64,000 nucleotides of DNA, taken from assembly GCA_010093685.1 (NCBI GenBank), contig MU006222.1:372001-436000 (forward strand), read 5' to 3'. Below are positions 1-11,174 of this stretch, in pieces; within the stretch, counting starts at the first letter, position 1, and every line of letters begins with the position of its first letter. The notes beneath the pieces are model-generated. The model was not told the DNA's origin, made no database searches, and was given only the letters and a program-made list of their open reading frames with translations. Position numbers and translations under genes: made by a program. This stretch comes from Ophiobolus disseminans. Taxonomy: Eukaryota > Ascomycota > Dothideomycetes > Pleosporales > Phaeosphaeriaceae.

Positions 1-2784
1 CACTTGAAGCCGGCGACCACCCTATTTACAAAGTCGATGCTCATGGTCCGGTTTTTATTCACGAGGCCGAATATGCTTTGCGCTTCACGTGGTGCGCCGC
101 CGATCTGCTTCCATCGCTTGAAGAAATCTTCTGCACTGAGTTCTGCACCCTCTTGGTATTTGTGGAGCAAGACGGGTAGCTGAAGAGTCAGACCTTGCAG
201 TGCGCCTGCAAGGTACGATATGCGAATGGTGGGTGCGTGTACGAAGACATTTTTGCACTCGAACATGATTGTCTGCTGTGTCTGACCTTCCGGCGGTATT
301 GAGGTGTCGGGTAGACCCTTAACGTCTGTCTTGAGGGTTTCTGCTGAGCGATTGTCAAGAGTGGTAGTGAACGCACCCATTGGAAACGAAGACTTGTTGG
401 TGAAGTAGAATATAAGAGCGCCCAGCTGCCCTCTGTATTCTGTTCGGAGCCCGACCTGGATTTGCTGATCTTCGTATAGCACGCCCTCGCCACGTAGTAA
501 CAGACGGATATAGCCCGGCTCCCAGTCTGGGCTCAAATGAGCAGCGCTTGCGAGATTTGGTGCTTTCAACACTTTGTTCGTGTCGATGTTCAGGTCTAAT
601 CCATCCAGGTCGCTTGAGATAGAGCTGACGCCGTTGATGCCATTCGTTGCAGGAGCAGTGCCGGTCTTTTGTACAGGCTCCGTGAAACTTCGCTTGACGC
701 CAGATCCAGCTGTTGTGTTCTGCCGCGCAAGACCAAACTCTTTGAGGTCAGCATTCGCGTCTTTGCCGCCCACCACCCATGTCCTCTTGTCACTTGTTGT
801 GGCGTGCTTCTGATGTAGACGTGAGAGTAGCGCTGATGTTCGTTCTGGGTACGGCGGCATCTCATCACATACGGTTCGTAGTAGGTCATCCGTAGGCATT
901 GTCGCTAGCGTGAGGTATTCGCATGCTCTTTGCTGCAGCTCGGAGTCGAGTGAGTGGCTGTATGCGCGGAAGGCCTGGAGCAGCTGGGGCTTGATCTCAG
1001 GGAACAGGTTCACAAACTTGACGTAGCATGATAGCAAGATTGCTCTTGTGCTTCCCGAACAGCCTCGCATCTTCGCGCTGAGCGCCATAAACTGCTCGAT
1101 CGGACTGCAACCCTTACTGTCGGCGATCAAGTGGCCGAATTCTCCCAGCAAGTATCCGCCTATCTTCACCAGTGTTTCGTGGCAGTCGGCCTTGATGTAC
1201 TGCAGAATGGTCTGAGCAGCGTACACTTGTAGCTCCTCGTTGTTCGTCACAATCTGGATAACTCGTTGCCACACTTCGTCGCTAACGTGGTCTCCGGCCA
1301 TCGCAATCAAGCGCAGCGATATGTCGACATACCACTGCACGTCGGTTGCGTATTTCTCCGTCAAGATGGCAATCTTGAGCACCATCTCTTCTCGTATCGC
1401 GTAATCGGCAGACTGTAGGTATCGAAGGAGTTCGTTGACAATAGCTTGCGCATTCGTGGGATCGCACATGCTGTAGAGGAGATCCAAGCCTTGTCGTCGC
1501 ACACTGATGTCCCTATCTCTCAGGGATCCGATGATGATGGCCTGGTGCTTCTTGATGGGGTCCAACGTTTCCGATCTTGCCGCCAAATGTGTCATTGCCT
1601 CCAGACCCAAGTAGCGTACGTTGGTCTCTCGTGAAGCAATAAACTTGCCCAGTCGTTGTGATATTTGTACCATGAGGTCTTGTTCGGTGTCGAGGTGGAT
1701 GACAAGGTTGATCGCTTCGAAGAGCACAGCGTTCTGGGCGTTGTTTTGTTGTACATTCTTGGGCATGTCCAGGGCCGAGTCCATGATCTTTTGCAGCCCT
1801 TCGCGGATAAGTTTGCGGACATGGGAGTCCTCTGTTCTCGTTAGCCGCAGCCCTATGTCATCACAGAAATACTAACCAGGAGGTGGATAGTACTGGAGTA
1901 ACTTCAGCAGTTTGACCAGTATCCATGGACAGGGAACCTTGTAGTAGTAATACCCTTCGGCGCACTCGTTATCCACAACTATGCGCTTCAGTCTACTGGC
2001 CGCTTTCACATAGCTTCCTTTGTACTGCTCGGTATTGTCTTGAACAAGAGCCGTGACGAGCGAGGTTACTGAGAGGGCGACACCCATGTCTGGATCGTCC
2101 ATGAGTGCTATTATCCGCTCCGCCCACTCGTGTTGGATGATGCTGGGGTGCTTGCGGTATAATCGTAGGAGTGTCAGAGCCGCCTTCTTCTTGACGAATG
2201 CTTTCGAGGCCCTGGTTTGTGTCAGCTTCGGTGCACTCAGGATACAACGGTGGTACCGACGGTGATATTAATAGTCGGTGCACCTCGGCGCTCAGCGACT
2301 CGCCCAATTCCTTGCCTCCGACGTTTGCAATCGCATGCAGCGCGAGACAGTTGTTGAGTTCATTGTGATCGAGTAGGTCCTTTCGTATGCTGTTGACGAC
2401 TAAATGTATCAGTTCGTGCTCTTCGTGCAGGAACAGCGTAACAGCGAGGTATCCAATCTGTTTTTCAGAGTATTTCGAGGCCGAAATGAGGTTGACAGCC
2501 TCGAGGTGGCCAAAGTCGACGTTCCAGCCCAGGATGTAGATGTACAGGAGCTTGCAGACGTATTTCTTCTTCTGGTAGCCGTTCAGTCCGCCATCCCTGA
2601 ACTTCTGCCGTATGTTGGCCAATTCCTTGTTGATGCGCTTCTCCTCCAGCTCTCGGGCGCGGGCATTCCTCAGGTCGGCGATGAAGGACACCAGCCCTCG
2701 CATGGTCGGCACGTTGCCCGACTGATTCCGGCTGAAGAGCCCGCCGCTGGCACTCGACGCCATCTTGGCGGGTAGGGAAGACAT
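1..2784 (-). CDS. APL3: AP-2 adaptor complex subunit alpha (alpha-adaptin), 3' end outside window
   Basis: Large subunit of the AP-2 clathrin adaptor, which binds PI(4,5)P2 and cargo at the plasma membrane during endocytosis. Three exons fit: 2784-2261, 2211-1877 and 1831-1, with introns of 49 and 45 nt (the second has donor GTTAGT). About 896 residues are visible. The N-terminus has the family signature (MRGLVSFIADLRNARARELE, then RINKELANIR and GYQKKKYVCKLLYIYILG), followed by the helical-solenoid trunk, a Ser/Thr/Gly-rich linker and most of the C-terminal ear. The family is usually about 940-1000 residues, so only the end of the ear platform is missing. The start at 2784 (MSSLPAK) is preferred; an in-frame ATG at 2763 is possible. 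The first intron's donor (GTCGGT) is weak, and a GTATCC alternative would add a few residues. Identity is secure from the trunk sequence. Confidence 0.95.
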
Positions 2785-3574
2785 TGTGGCCGTCGTGGGC
2801 GGGCGCTTCCCGCCTGGCAGGTAGCCTGACAACGCGTCGGCGGGATGAAGCGTCTATGAGGTCGTGGGTGAGGGTTGCGGGTTCGGGCAAGGGTTATGCC
2901 GGCGAGCGAGCGGTGATGCGGAGGTCGGCGGTCGCGAAGGTGTCTGCGAGGATGTTGGGATCAATTATGGGACCAAGACAGGTTCGAACGGAAGAAGGAA
3001 GAATGACATAAGCATGGAGAGGCTCGCATGCTGCAGGTGGCCGCGGTGCAGCTCGTAGTTTCTCGCCCACGCCGTCGTCGCGGGATGGTCATGGAGGTTC
3101 TACACTTGATTGCCAAGCAGCGAGGGACTGCCTTAGCGGCGGCCTGCCTAAACTCCGTCTGGCTTCCTTTCCGCAGTCACACCGCAGGACGTGCTTACAG
3201 CGTCTATACATTGACAGCATGCGCGACCAGTTCATGACTGAGCAGTCGAACTTCCCCGTGACGGATCCAGACCCTGTCGTTGCATCTAGATTGGAGCTTG
3301 CTTCGAGTATGTCCTGTTGGACAGGCGTGGTACAGTACACATTGAGCTTCACTAACAAAGGAAAGCTGAATCTCTTCGCGAATCCTGCATCACGGATCAA
3401 GAAGGGCGATGACATGCGCCAGGAGTGCAATGGATGTTCGTCGCATTCATTCGAGTCGATATTGTACAAGCATAGCCAAAACCCGTTCCAAACGCCGAAA
3501 CCCCTCCCAATGCTCATATTGGTATCATCTTGGCCTCACATACGGCAAACCCTCTCCTCCATCGTAGCCACCGT
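2785..3574. other. Intergenic: upstream of APL3, downstream of the Cys-rich gene
   Basis: About 790 bp with no convincing gene. Several short open frames on both strands have no recognisable protein features. The stretch must hold the APL3 promoter (minus) and the 3' UTR of the Cys-rich gene. I saw no clear TATA box near 2785 and no repeat. Confidence 0.5.
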
Positions 3575-3911
3575 CTATTTCTTGGTGGTGTAGTCGGTCT
3601 CGAGGTTCGACGAGCTGTTGCTCTCGCTGCGGCCGCAGGTGCATGAATCTAAGTTGCATGGTTAGTATAAACAACATATGGATATTGCAATGGACATACC
3701 CTCAGCTCGCTTTCCGCAAGCACATGTGCTAGTTGGGAGCTTGTTCTCGGTGACGGACTTGTCGCATGCTATGCTTCGGTCAGTACTTGGCTACGTGATG
3801 TGATATAAGGCACAACATACTGCACTGGAGGGCAGGCTGCTTTCCACAGGAGCAAGTTGCTTCCTTTGCGCATACGCACTCGGCACCGTTGGTACGTCCG
3901 CAGCAAGTCAT
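3575..3911 (-). CDS. Small Cys-rich metallothionein-like protein (77 aa, three exons)
   Basis: Spliced from exons 3911-3821, 3768-3700 and 3648-3575 with introns of 52 and 51 nt (donors GTATGT, acceptors TAG). The product is 77 residues with 12 cysteines: one CC pair at 3-4, then CxC pairs at 12/14, 20/22, 30/32, 46/48 and 56/58, ending in a Ser/Asn-rich, Cys-free tail (NLETDYTTKK). The repeated xCxCGK/R and xCTCD units resemble fungal metallothionein-like Cys-rich proteins thought to bind Cu(I) or Zn(II). There is no signal peptide, so it is probably cytosolic. The gene is divergent from the aminotransferase at 4467. Exon 1 starts at the only sensible ATG (MTCCGRTNG). Phase agreement across both introns and the regular CxC spacing across exon borders support the model. 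Metal binding is inferred from composition only. Confidence 0.8.
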
Positions 3912-4466
3912 CTTGATGGTCTTGGTGGTTGAGGGTAGTAGGTAGATTTGACTTTAGGGTGTAAAATTTGAGCGTTGTATGAAAGTAGAAAGCTTCGTGT
4001 GTGGAGAAAAGCAATGTCTCCAGAGGTTCTTTATACGTTTCCCTGGTACCTCTTGCTGTTGCCACTGCGTCGTTCATGGACCCTGACTTTCGAGCGTACA
4101 ATCAGGTGAGTAATGCAGCGGGCCAATCACAGCGAGGCTGATTACACGGCACATCTGAGTGCGGCAACCTCTGCATGACTTTGAGCCTCAACTCGCCGCT
4201 TGATGATTCACGACATATGGCAGTTGTGTCAGTGGTTGGAGATTGCAATGGGAGAATTTATCTGATCGTGAGATATGACAGGAGTACGAGCTGGGGCAAG
4301 TGCCCGATGCATGCGCCATAGACGCCTGGCTGCACTAATATTGAGAGCTTCGCAGCGTTGATGCACACTTCATCTCATCTCATCTCACTCAGGCTGATAG
4401 GCTCTTCTCTCCACCTCCATCATTTCTTTCTATCTCCATCTTTTACTTTCCAGCCTTGTCGCACCC
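3912..4466. other. Divergent intergenic region between the Cys-rich gene and the aminotransferase
   Basis: About 555 bp separating two start codons on opposite strands, so it carries both promoters and 5' UTRs. Apart from the TATA-like site at 4029-4035 and a pyrimidine-rich tract (about 4367-4460) just ahead of the aminotransferase start, I see no recognisable element. Confidence 0.5.
4029..4035 (-). promoter_or_regulatory. TATA box of the Cys-rich gene
   Basis: TATAAAG on the minus strand, 118-124 nt upstream of the ATG at 3911. Position and match are good. TATA promoters are common for inducible stress genes. I could not identify a metal-response element with confidence. Confidence 0.5.
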
Positions 4467-5462
4467 ATGACTACAATGAACACCATCTTTGCTGGCTACG
4501 AGTCCCGCCTCAATGTCCTATCTCAAAGCACCAACCCCCTCTCCAAAGGCATCGCGTACATTCAAGGCGACCTAGTCCCTCTCCAAGAAGCCAGAATCCC
4601 CCTCATGGACCAAGGGTTCCTGCGCAGCGATCTAACTTACGACGTGCCCGCAGTATGGGATGGCCGCTTCTTCCGCCTCGACGAGCACATCGCCCGCCTG
4701 GACACGAGCTGCAAGAAGATGCGTCTCCGACTCCCAATCCCAGCACAAGAGATCAAGGCCGTTCTAATCGATATGGTCGCCAAGAGCGGCATACGCGATG
4801 CCTTTGTCGAGCTCATCGTCACCCGCGGGATGAGACAGGTACGTGGCGCGAAGCCAGAAGAGCTACTGAACAACCATCTCTATATGCTCGTTATGCCGTA
4901 TGTATGGGTCATGCCTCCAGCGATGCAGATCATGGGCGGGAAAGCAGTTGTCGCGAGGACGGTTCGACGCACACCTCCAGGCTCCATGGATCCTACAATC
5001 AAGAATCTTCAGTGGGGCGACTTCACGCGGGGACTGTTCGAAGCAGCAGATCGAGGGGCCGTGTACCCTTTTCTAACAGACGGTGATGCGAACCTGACTG
5101 AGGGCGCAGGGTTCAATATCGTTTTGGTAAAAGATGGCGTGTTGTACACGCCGGATCGTGGAGTACTGGAGGGCATTACGCGGAAGACCGTGTGCGATGT
5201 TGCGAGGCAGCTGGGGATCGAGGTGAAGATCCAGGTCGTACCTGTGCAGATGGCGTATGAAGCTGACGAGGTCTTTATGTGTACGACTGCGGGTGGGGTT
5301 ATGCCGATTACAGTATTAGATGGGGCGAAGATTAGAGATGGGACCGTTGGCGTGATCACCTCGAAGATCTGGGATGGGTATTGGGCGCTGCATCGTAATG
5401 ATGAGCTCAGTTTTGAGGTACAGTATCCAAGGAATGCGGGTGAGGTACTGGCGAAGCTCTAG
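4467..5462 (+). CDS. PLP fold-type IV aminotransferase, (R)-selective amine transaminase type
   Basis: Single-exon, 331 residues, the usual length of the family. It belongs to the branched-chain/D-amino acid aminotransferase superfamily and closely matches the fungal (R)-selective omega-amine transaminase group, which moves an amino group from (R)-amines or D-Ala to keto acceptors using PLP. The PLP lysine is K179 in the motif DPTIKNLQWGD. Other family features are SDLTYDV (54-60), DAFVELIVTRG (111-121), the RGAKPE loop with R126, the phosphate-binding LTEGAGFNIVLVK (210-222) and MCTTAGG (271-277). Position 53, often His in known (R)-amine transaminases, is Arg here, which may change the small substrate pocket. 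No targeting sequence is evident. A second in-frame ATG at 4476 has a better context (A at -3). The physiological substrate is unknown. Confidence 0.92.
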   Translation: MTTMNTIFAGYESRLNVLSQSTNPLSKGIAYIQGDLVPLQEARIPLMDQGFLRSDLTYDVPAVWDGRFFRLDEHIARLDTSCKKMRLRLPIPAQEIKAVLIDMVAKSGIRDAFVELIVTRGMRQVRGAKPEELLNNHLYMLVMPYVWVMPPAMQIMGGKAVVARTVRRTPPGSMDPTIKNLQWGDFTRGLFEAADRGAVYPFLTDGDANLTEGAGFNIVLVKDGVLYTPDRGVLEGITRKTVCDVARQLGIEVKIQVVPVQMAYEADEVFMCTTAGGVMPITVLDGAKIRDGTVGVITSKIWDGYWALHRNDELSFEVQYPRNAGEVLAKL

Positions 5463-5604
5463 GCACTTTTTCGAGGTGAACGCAACAACGCACAGGTGCG
5501 GCTACGTCACAGTCAAAACAGCTTTTCTCGGCGCCTCTCTTCCACAAAGTCGACAGACCTTTCGTCTGGACCCCAAATATCTGCAACCCTGCATAGCCTC
5601 AACT

Positions 5605-7152
5605 ATGTCGCAAAGATTGATGATCAAGCTCCACCTGTCGAGCGACACCCTGGCGGCCCTCGACCTGCCGCGAGATACGTCGCTTACAACTATATCAGCG
5701 CCTAGCATCAGACAGCCTACGACCACTAGATGGAACAAGAGGCGCGATTACTTTGGCATAAAGACAATCAGTGAAGTCGAAGACTGGACCGTCAGCAAAT
5801 GGCACACCTATCTAGGAGGCAATACCAGTGGAAATGCGTATATCATATTCGAAGCTATGGGACTTGTGACATTGGGGCCACCCTGCCCGCATCCGTTTAC
5901 CGCCCAGAAAGTACTTGCACTATCACTGGACGTTTCCAGACTTGCCGAATGTATATCAAAGTCTTCAAGCAACGAGGGGATTGCGCAGGCAGCGTATGAT
6001 AATACCTTCGATGACGCTATCGAAGAGGTGCTGGAGAGACATAGGCAGAAAATCTGGGGTCGCAACCAGAAGAATCAATCGCATCTACACACACCCACCA
6101 TAGGCTCGGTCTGCAAATACAAACTAGTGTGGCAGAATTCAAGCGACAAGAAGCAATAAGTACTAGACATGTCCTGGAGAATATTAGCTGACATCAGTCT
6201 ATGCAGTCTCCAACGCTACCTTAAACAATGGGTTTTCTTCAAAGCGTACTACAAGCAGCGAGCCATAAATCAGAGAGGTGGAGATGGTTTGGCAGTCTCG
6301 GTACACGTCAGTGAAAGTATAATTGCTCACACCATCTTAGCAAGAAAGGCATTGCAAGCCAGCATTGAGAGCGGCCTTCCCATCAGCGCAATGTCTAACC
6401 CACGAGTAGACGGAGAAATTTCCACTGAGCTAGTCACCGAGGCCACAGGTCGATCAAAGCGTAAATCTTCAGCTATACCTACCAAAAAGTCGTCGAGAAA
6501 GAAACGGAAGACAAACAAGGCTCTCAGTGCTGAGCCAGTCGTTGAGAGTGAAGACGCCACCATCGTGGTGAACGTGCCTCAGGCGGTAGACACAGTCAAC
6601 GCCACCCAAGATGCTACAAATGTTGCTCTAGCACTTGAGCAGGCGCGAAACCAGACAAATCGCTTCCATCTCGCGGACTTGCTGATCAAGTTCATCTTCC
6701 AGATCGACACTGATGCGGCCGTGCTCGATTTGCTGGCCGGCGAGTGGACCCAAAACATGGGCTACTACCGCAACACCACCAAGGAGCTCTACAGCACTTT
6801 TGACGCAGTGTTCTTTGAGTGGCTCAAAATACAAAAGGCAATCATCGAGTTCAAGTCACACACACTGCCTACATCCTCGATGGCGCTCAAAGACAAGGCT
6901 CGGCGGATGCTCGCTCACAACCAGCTCCGTGCACAGCATGCGCACTGGACCGCTTTGACATACGAGGTTCGTGGCAAACCCTTGGAGAGCGTTCAGGCCT
7001 TGAGCCTTATGCTCTGCAATGTGGTTGCAATGTTGGGTCACGAGAACTTGGCTACATATGAGGAGGGCTTGAGGGCGATGGGTGAGGAAGTTAAGAAATT
7101 GCATGGGGGTGAAGATGTGGGGGCAGCTGCGGATGTATTATCAACAGGTTAG
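5605..7152 (+). CDS. Unrecognised nuclear-type protein A with one copy of the W-rich repeated domain
   Basis: Not recognised. Proposed exons 5605-6128 and 6207-7152 give 489 residues. The first half ends in the block LQRYLKQWVFFKAY, which recurs in the next gene. Upstream blocks (GNAYIIFEAMGL, then DDAIEEVLERHRQKIW) align by position with that gene's domains. Splicing from GT|GTGGCA at 6129 is weak, but it gives the same phase-2 junction as both introns of the neighbour, which is why I chose it; without splicing the frame stops at 6159. A Lys/Arg-rich segment (KKSSRKKRKTNKA) looks like a nuclear localisation signal. The C-terminal helical part (about 165 residues) has no family I know. Start 5605 has A at -3. 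It lies 142 bp after the aminotransferase, on the same strand. Confidence 0.6.
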
Positions 7153-7583
7153 CTCTGGTTTTTTCAAGTACTGCTTGAAACGGCGATCCGGTGGAAGTGT
7201 TCAAGCACCGGTACTCAACTTTAGGACTCGTATCATACACTAAAGCTAAGACAGAACTGGATTCTGGAACTCGATGAAATGCTGTAAGTGCCAGCACTAC
7301 ATGTGATGAGATACTTATAATCCCGTTGTGGAGCCTGCACAGCATTCTCGGCTCGTTCAGAAAGCGGGGAATCAGTAATAAGAAAGTGAAAGACTATCCC
7401 ACGCGCGAGCACATGACACATGACGCACCCGCGACTAAAATGCAACTCGTCCGCAAAGTACAAATTCGTATTCCTCCGCTCGCTCGTCGGTACTTCTACA
7501 CCCTCGCCACACACACCCAACTCTACTCGCGCCTATTGAGGGCTTCAACCTTTGTGCGCATGACTAAACTCCTTCCTGGCGCG
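7153..7583. other. Intergenic between unknown genes A and B
   Basis: About 430 bp. The frame of gene B stays open back to 7326, with several in-frame ATGs, but its composition there looks non-coding and no splice acceptor is evident. A TATA-like TTATAAT lies at 7316-7322. No repeat seen. Confidence 0.4.
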
Positions 7584-10500
7584 ATGGACGTATCAACACC
7601 CACACCTGCACCTGCACCTGTTGCCGGCTCCGCAGTCACCGTTGCCGATAGCATGGATAGTCAAGGTCGCGCTAGTCTCCCTCCTACTCAAGTCGGGATT
7701 GAAGGTATCGGCAACGAGCAACAAGCAACTGCGCAGACGCATCCTGTGCCGACTGGACTGGCAGGCCCCACAGCTTACGATCGTGCTTTCTGGGCGCGAA
7801 GAATGGCCAATAGCACTTCCGGTGGGTTGACTATCAGGCAGATCAACAATGCCTTAGGCCTTAAGCGCGAAGGCGGTACCGCAATGCAACGCGGCCCTCC
7901 CACCTATGTTGGCGACAATGTCACTCAACTCGCACAAGAAGTGGCCACTCTCTCAGCTCAGTTGCCACTGGATAAGGACCAACTTCTCGATGTTGCTGTC
8001 TCCCCTGATAGTATCGGCGCTAAAGTGGACGACTTGCTCAAGAAGTTCAAAACGATATGGAGCGTGGACCAAGACAAGAGCTGGTTGATACAAGCAAGTG
8101 AAGGAGTTCAAGAGTATCCAAAGGACTTGAAATACAATGAGATACACGACCGGGCTATGTAAGTTGTATCAAACGCCTCAAAACCTGCCTCTATCTGCTT
8201 ACATGTTTTTCTAGACTCAAAGAGTATTTACGACAGTGGGTTATTCTCAAAGCGTTGAATACGTACAAGTATCAGAGGAACAAACCACCCAGAAGTATCG
8301 AAAAGGTGACAGACGTTCAAAAGCTTCCAAATGGGAAGCTGCCCCATGTGCCCTCAGCCTACAGCCGCGCCTATTGGGCGCATAAGATCGAAGTTCCTCA
8401 CGGAGGCTCACTGTCCATTCGATCTGTGGCTGATAGCCTTGGACTTGAGTTTGAAGAGGGGCGTGCCACAGGTGATGTGTCGTTTCAGGATCCCAAAGCG
8501 AGGCAACTCAAAATCGCCATCAATGCAATCATAAGAACACTACCAAATGACAAGGATAGTCTGCTAGATATTGCTGCAACGCCAGAGAAACTTTACGACA
8601 ACATCGATCAATTGCTGCTTAAGTTTGGTGACGCGCTATGGGGTGGGAACATTCAAGATGTCAAGGGCGATCCCCAGCGCTTGGTGTATGGACGTTTAGC
8701 AGATCGAATTCAGTAAGTTGCATCAGGCTTGCATCATTTACTATACTAACTAGTTCACAGGATACGCAACTACTTGCGACTTTGGATACTAGTCAGGGCT
8801 TTGCGATCATATGACTATACCTGGAAACTGGAATCTAGAGTCGAAAATCAGACGGTCGAAACACAGGACACGCCGCAAGTCACCACAGGGACCGAGTACG
8901 ACCTTGAAAACTACGCACCAGTCGGTTCGGATGCCGCATTAACACCATCGATCCACGTCAACGAGATTACGAATACCTTGCACACGACCTCTTTTGCCAA
9001 CATATGGAGATTGGACTCCAGAGGTGGAAACCAGACGGTCGAAACACAGGACACTCCAGTGACCGCAGGGAACGAGTACGACTACGAAGGCTTTGCGCCA
9101 GACAGTTTTGATGCCACATTGACACCCTCAATTCAAATCAATGAGATTACAAAGACTTTGGATACGACTTCTTTTCCTAAGCATGTCTCAGCTACACCTC
9201 AACTCGAGCCGCGTGTGACTGCTACACTCGATGGCAACTTACGTGGTTATGGAGGGGCGTTTGTGCCGAAGACGGCTGCCAATCTAGCTGCAGCTACTTC
9301 TTCTCAATCAGATAACATTGCAATGGTTATTGACGGTTCCAGCGGCCGAGCAGTCCGCAGCACGCGGAAGCCAATGGCAACGTACAACGAGACTATCCTC
9401 AATGGTGGTGGGAGGCATACGCCGACCAAGTACCTAGAGAATCACCACAAGAACGTGTTGCGCGGGTCTTTGAATGATCGTGGTCCAGAGATTCGGCCCG
9501 GATCTTCACGCAGCTCTACACCGTTGATACCGAACGATACCCAAACTCCGGCCAGCAACCCCCTAGATTTATCACAGCCCTGGAAGGAGGCTACTTGGCG
9601 GCGCTTCATTGACCGGAGCCCTCTTCGTATGTCGATATTCCCTTCCAGTCTTGGCTTCCAGACTCACCATACGCAAAAAGGGCTGGAAATCGATCATCCG
9701 TCCGGCATTGAATTGCATGGCGATGTCGACCACCTTGCATCCAGGCTATATGCTGAGCTTCAAGCCGATCAACTACTTACTGCAGCTGTAAACCGAAAGT
9801 TTCTCGACGAGATAATTCGCAACATGGAAGTCAAGTATGCGCCAGGTATCTGGGACCAGGGTGCTGATCGCCGCAAGCTACTGCAGGCGGGTGCAAATGA
9901 GACGTACCCGCAAGATCTTGTGTCCCAGAAAGAGGAAGATTGCGAGATTATACGGCTCCATCTGCACCAGTGGGTGTTTGCGAAGGCCTTCAGCAATTTG
10001 CGAAAGAACGGCGATTCACAAGTAGCCCGAGCTGCTATTCTGACGGCTTTGAAGCAGCCCAATCCTGATGGAAATGCTGGCAAAGTACAGGACATGCCAT
10101 TTGATCTAAGTTTGTTGAAAAAACCAGAAGTGGCTGCCACAGAGGAGACAACCAAGCCTGAGGCGTCTGCAACATCCACCGACGACACTCCTTCACCTAT
10201 TCGCAGCAGTACGCAAGAGGACAGTGACAAGCCAACCAGCAGCGGAAAGCGCAAATACTGCACATCGCCCGACTCCCTGTCTCCAGAGCATACGCCCAAG
10301 AAGCTCAAACCCACGCTTCCTCCCGCCAAGATGCTAACCACCATCTTCCTGCAGTACCTCGACACACCCTGCCTCGAACAAGAATTCTTCACAGAAGAAG
10401 AAGACACACTCGACGCCATCTCACACCAACTCACCCTCACAACACCCCACCTCCCCACCCTCCTCGGCTCAGAATCTGTCTCCACTGAATTCGCCTCCCT

Positions 10501-10846
10501 CCTCAACGCATGGCTGACATACCGGCGCGCCATCCTCTCCGTGCGTAAGCGCGAACACGTACCCGAAGCAGAGGGCATGAACGACGTATATCGCAAAATC
10601 TTCCACAGCCGGCTCCTGACTGAACTGCGCGTTGCAAGGGATGCGTTCATTGATGTCGATGCTGAGAGCGAGTTGATGCCCGACAGCGTGATTTGCATGG
10701 CTTTTGAGAGTTTGCAGGAAACGGTTCAGGAGGGCGAGGAGGTGCGTGGGAAGGTGAACGACGGGTTTGGGGGCTTGGATGATGAGTTGGGGGAGTTGGG
10801 GGATAGGTTGGGGTGTGGGTGGTGGTTGTTTGGGCCCTTGCATTGA
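7584..10846 (+). CDS. Unrecognised protein B with three copies of the W-rich repeated domain
   Basis: Not recognised. Exons 7584-8158, 8215-8712 and 8761-10846 give 1052 residues; an in-frame ATG at 7560 would give 1060. Both introns (56 and 48 nt) have GTAAGT donors, and the second has an ACTAAC branch site. Three domain copies of about 140 residues are visible. Copy 1: YDRAFWARRM, GGLTIRQINNALGL, DKDQLLDVAV, then LKEYLRQWVILKAL. Copy 2: YSRAYWAHKI, GGSLSIRSVADSLGL, DKDSLLDIAA, then IRNYLRLWILVRAL. Copy 3 is more diverged and ends IRLHLHQWVFAKAF. Both introns interrupt phase 2 just before the final block. A 61-codon tandem repeat, a Pro/Ser/Thr-rich stretch and a basic segment (PKKLK) follow, then a helical C-terminus distantly like that of gene A. 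It could be a nuclear scaffold or DNA-binding protein, but no function is supported. Confidence 0.65.
8822..9184 (+). repeat. Imperfect tandem duplication of about 61 codons inside gene B
   Basis: Two adjacent units (8822-9004 and 9005-9184) encode near-copies. Both contain NQTVETQDTP, then EYD...E..AP, ALTPSI/TLTPSI and NEIT.TL.TTSF. DNA identity is high in the first 40 codons, which points to a fairly recent in-frame duplication. It sits between domain copies 2 and 3. Confidence 0.8.
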
Positions 10847-11174
10847 GAGGGGTGTTGGGATGAGTGTGTAGGTAATGGGACGTGTTGGCACTTGTATTCA
10901 GAAGTCCGCTGATATGTTGCCTTAGGAGTGCATGTAAGATGGAATCAGTATGATACGATATGGCTCAACAGCTTGAGGGCCACTGGATCTTCACTTTCTC
11001 CACATGACAAGTGTGATGCGCGATAGCGTGAGCTTTCTCAAGGGAGTACGTGCAAATGAGCTGAATTCTGCATGCTGTAAAGATGCAAATATGTTCGCAA
11101 TGACAAAAGCCAATGCCATGAAACAGTTCACATCAGCAAATCCATCCTTCAGTAAACCCACTGGACGTTCATGT
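10847..11174. other. Intergenic, convergent 3' ends of gene B and AA9
   Basis: About 330 bp between convergent genes, presumably both 3' UTRs. No gene, repeat or strong structure seen. Confidence 0.45.

Noticed and set aside
9769..10698. 309-codon antisense frame over gene B
   Set aside because: Ser/Arg-rich shadow; gene B shows repeated domains and consistent intron phases.
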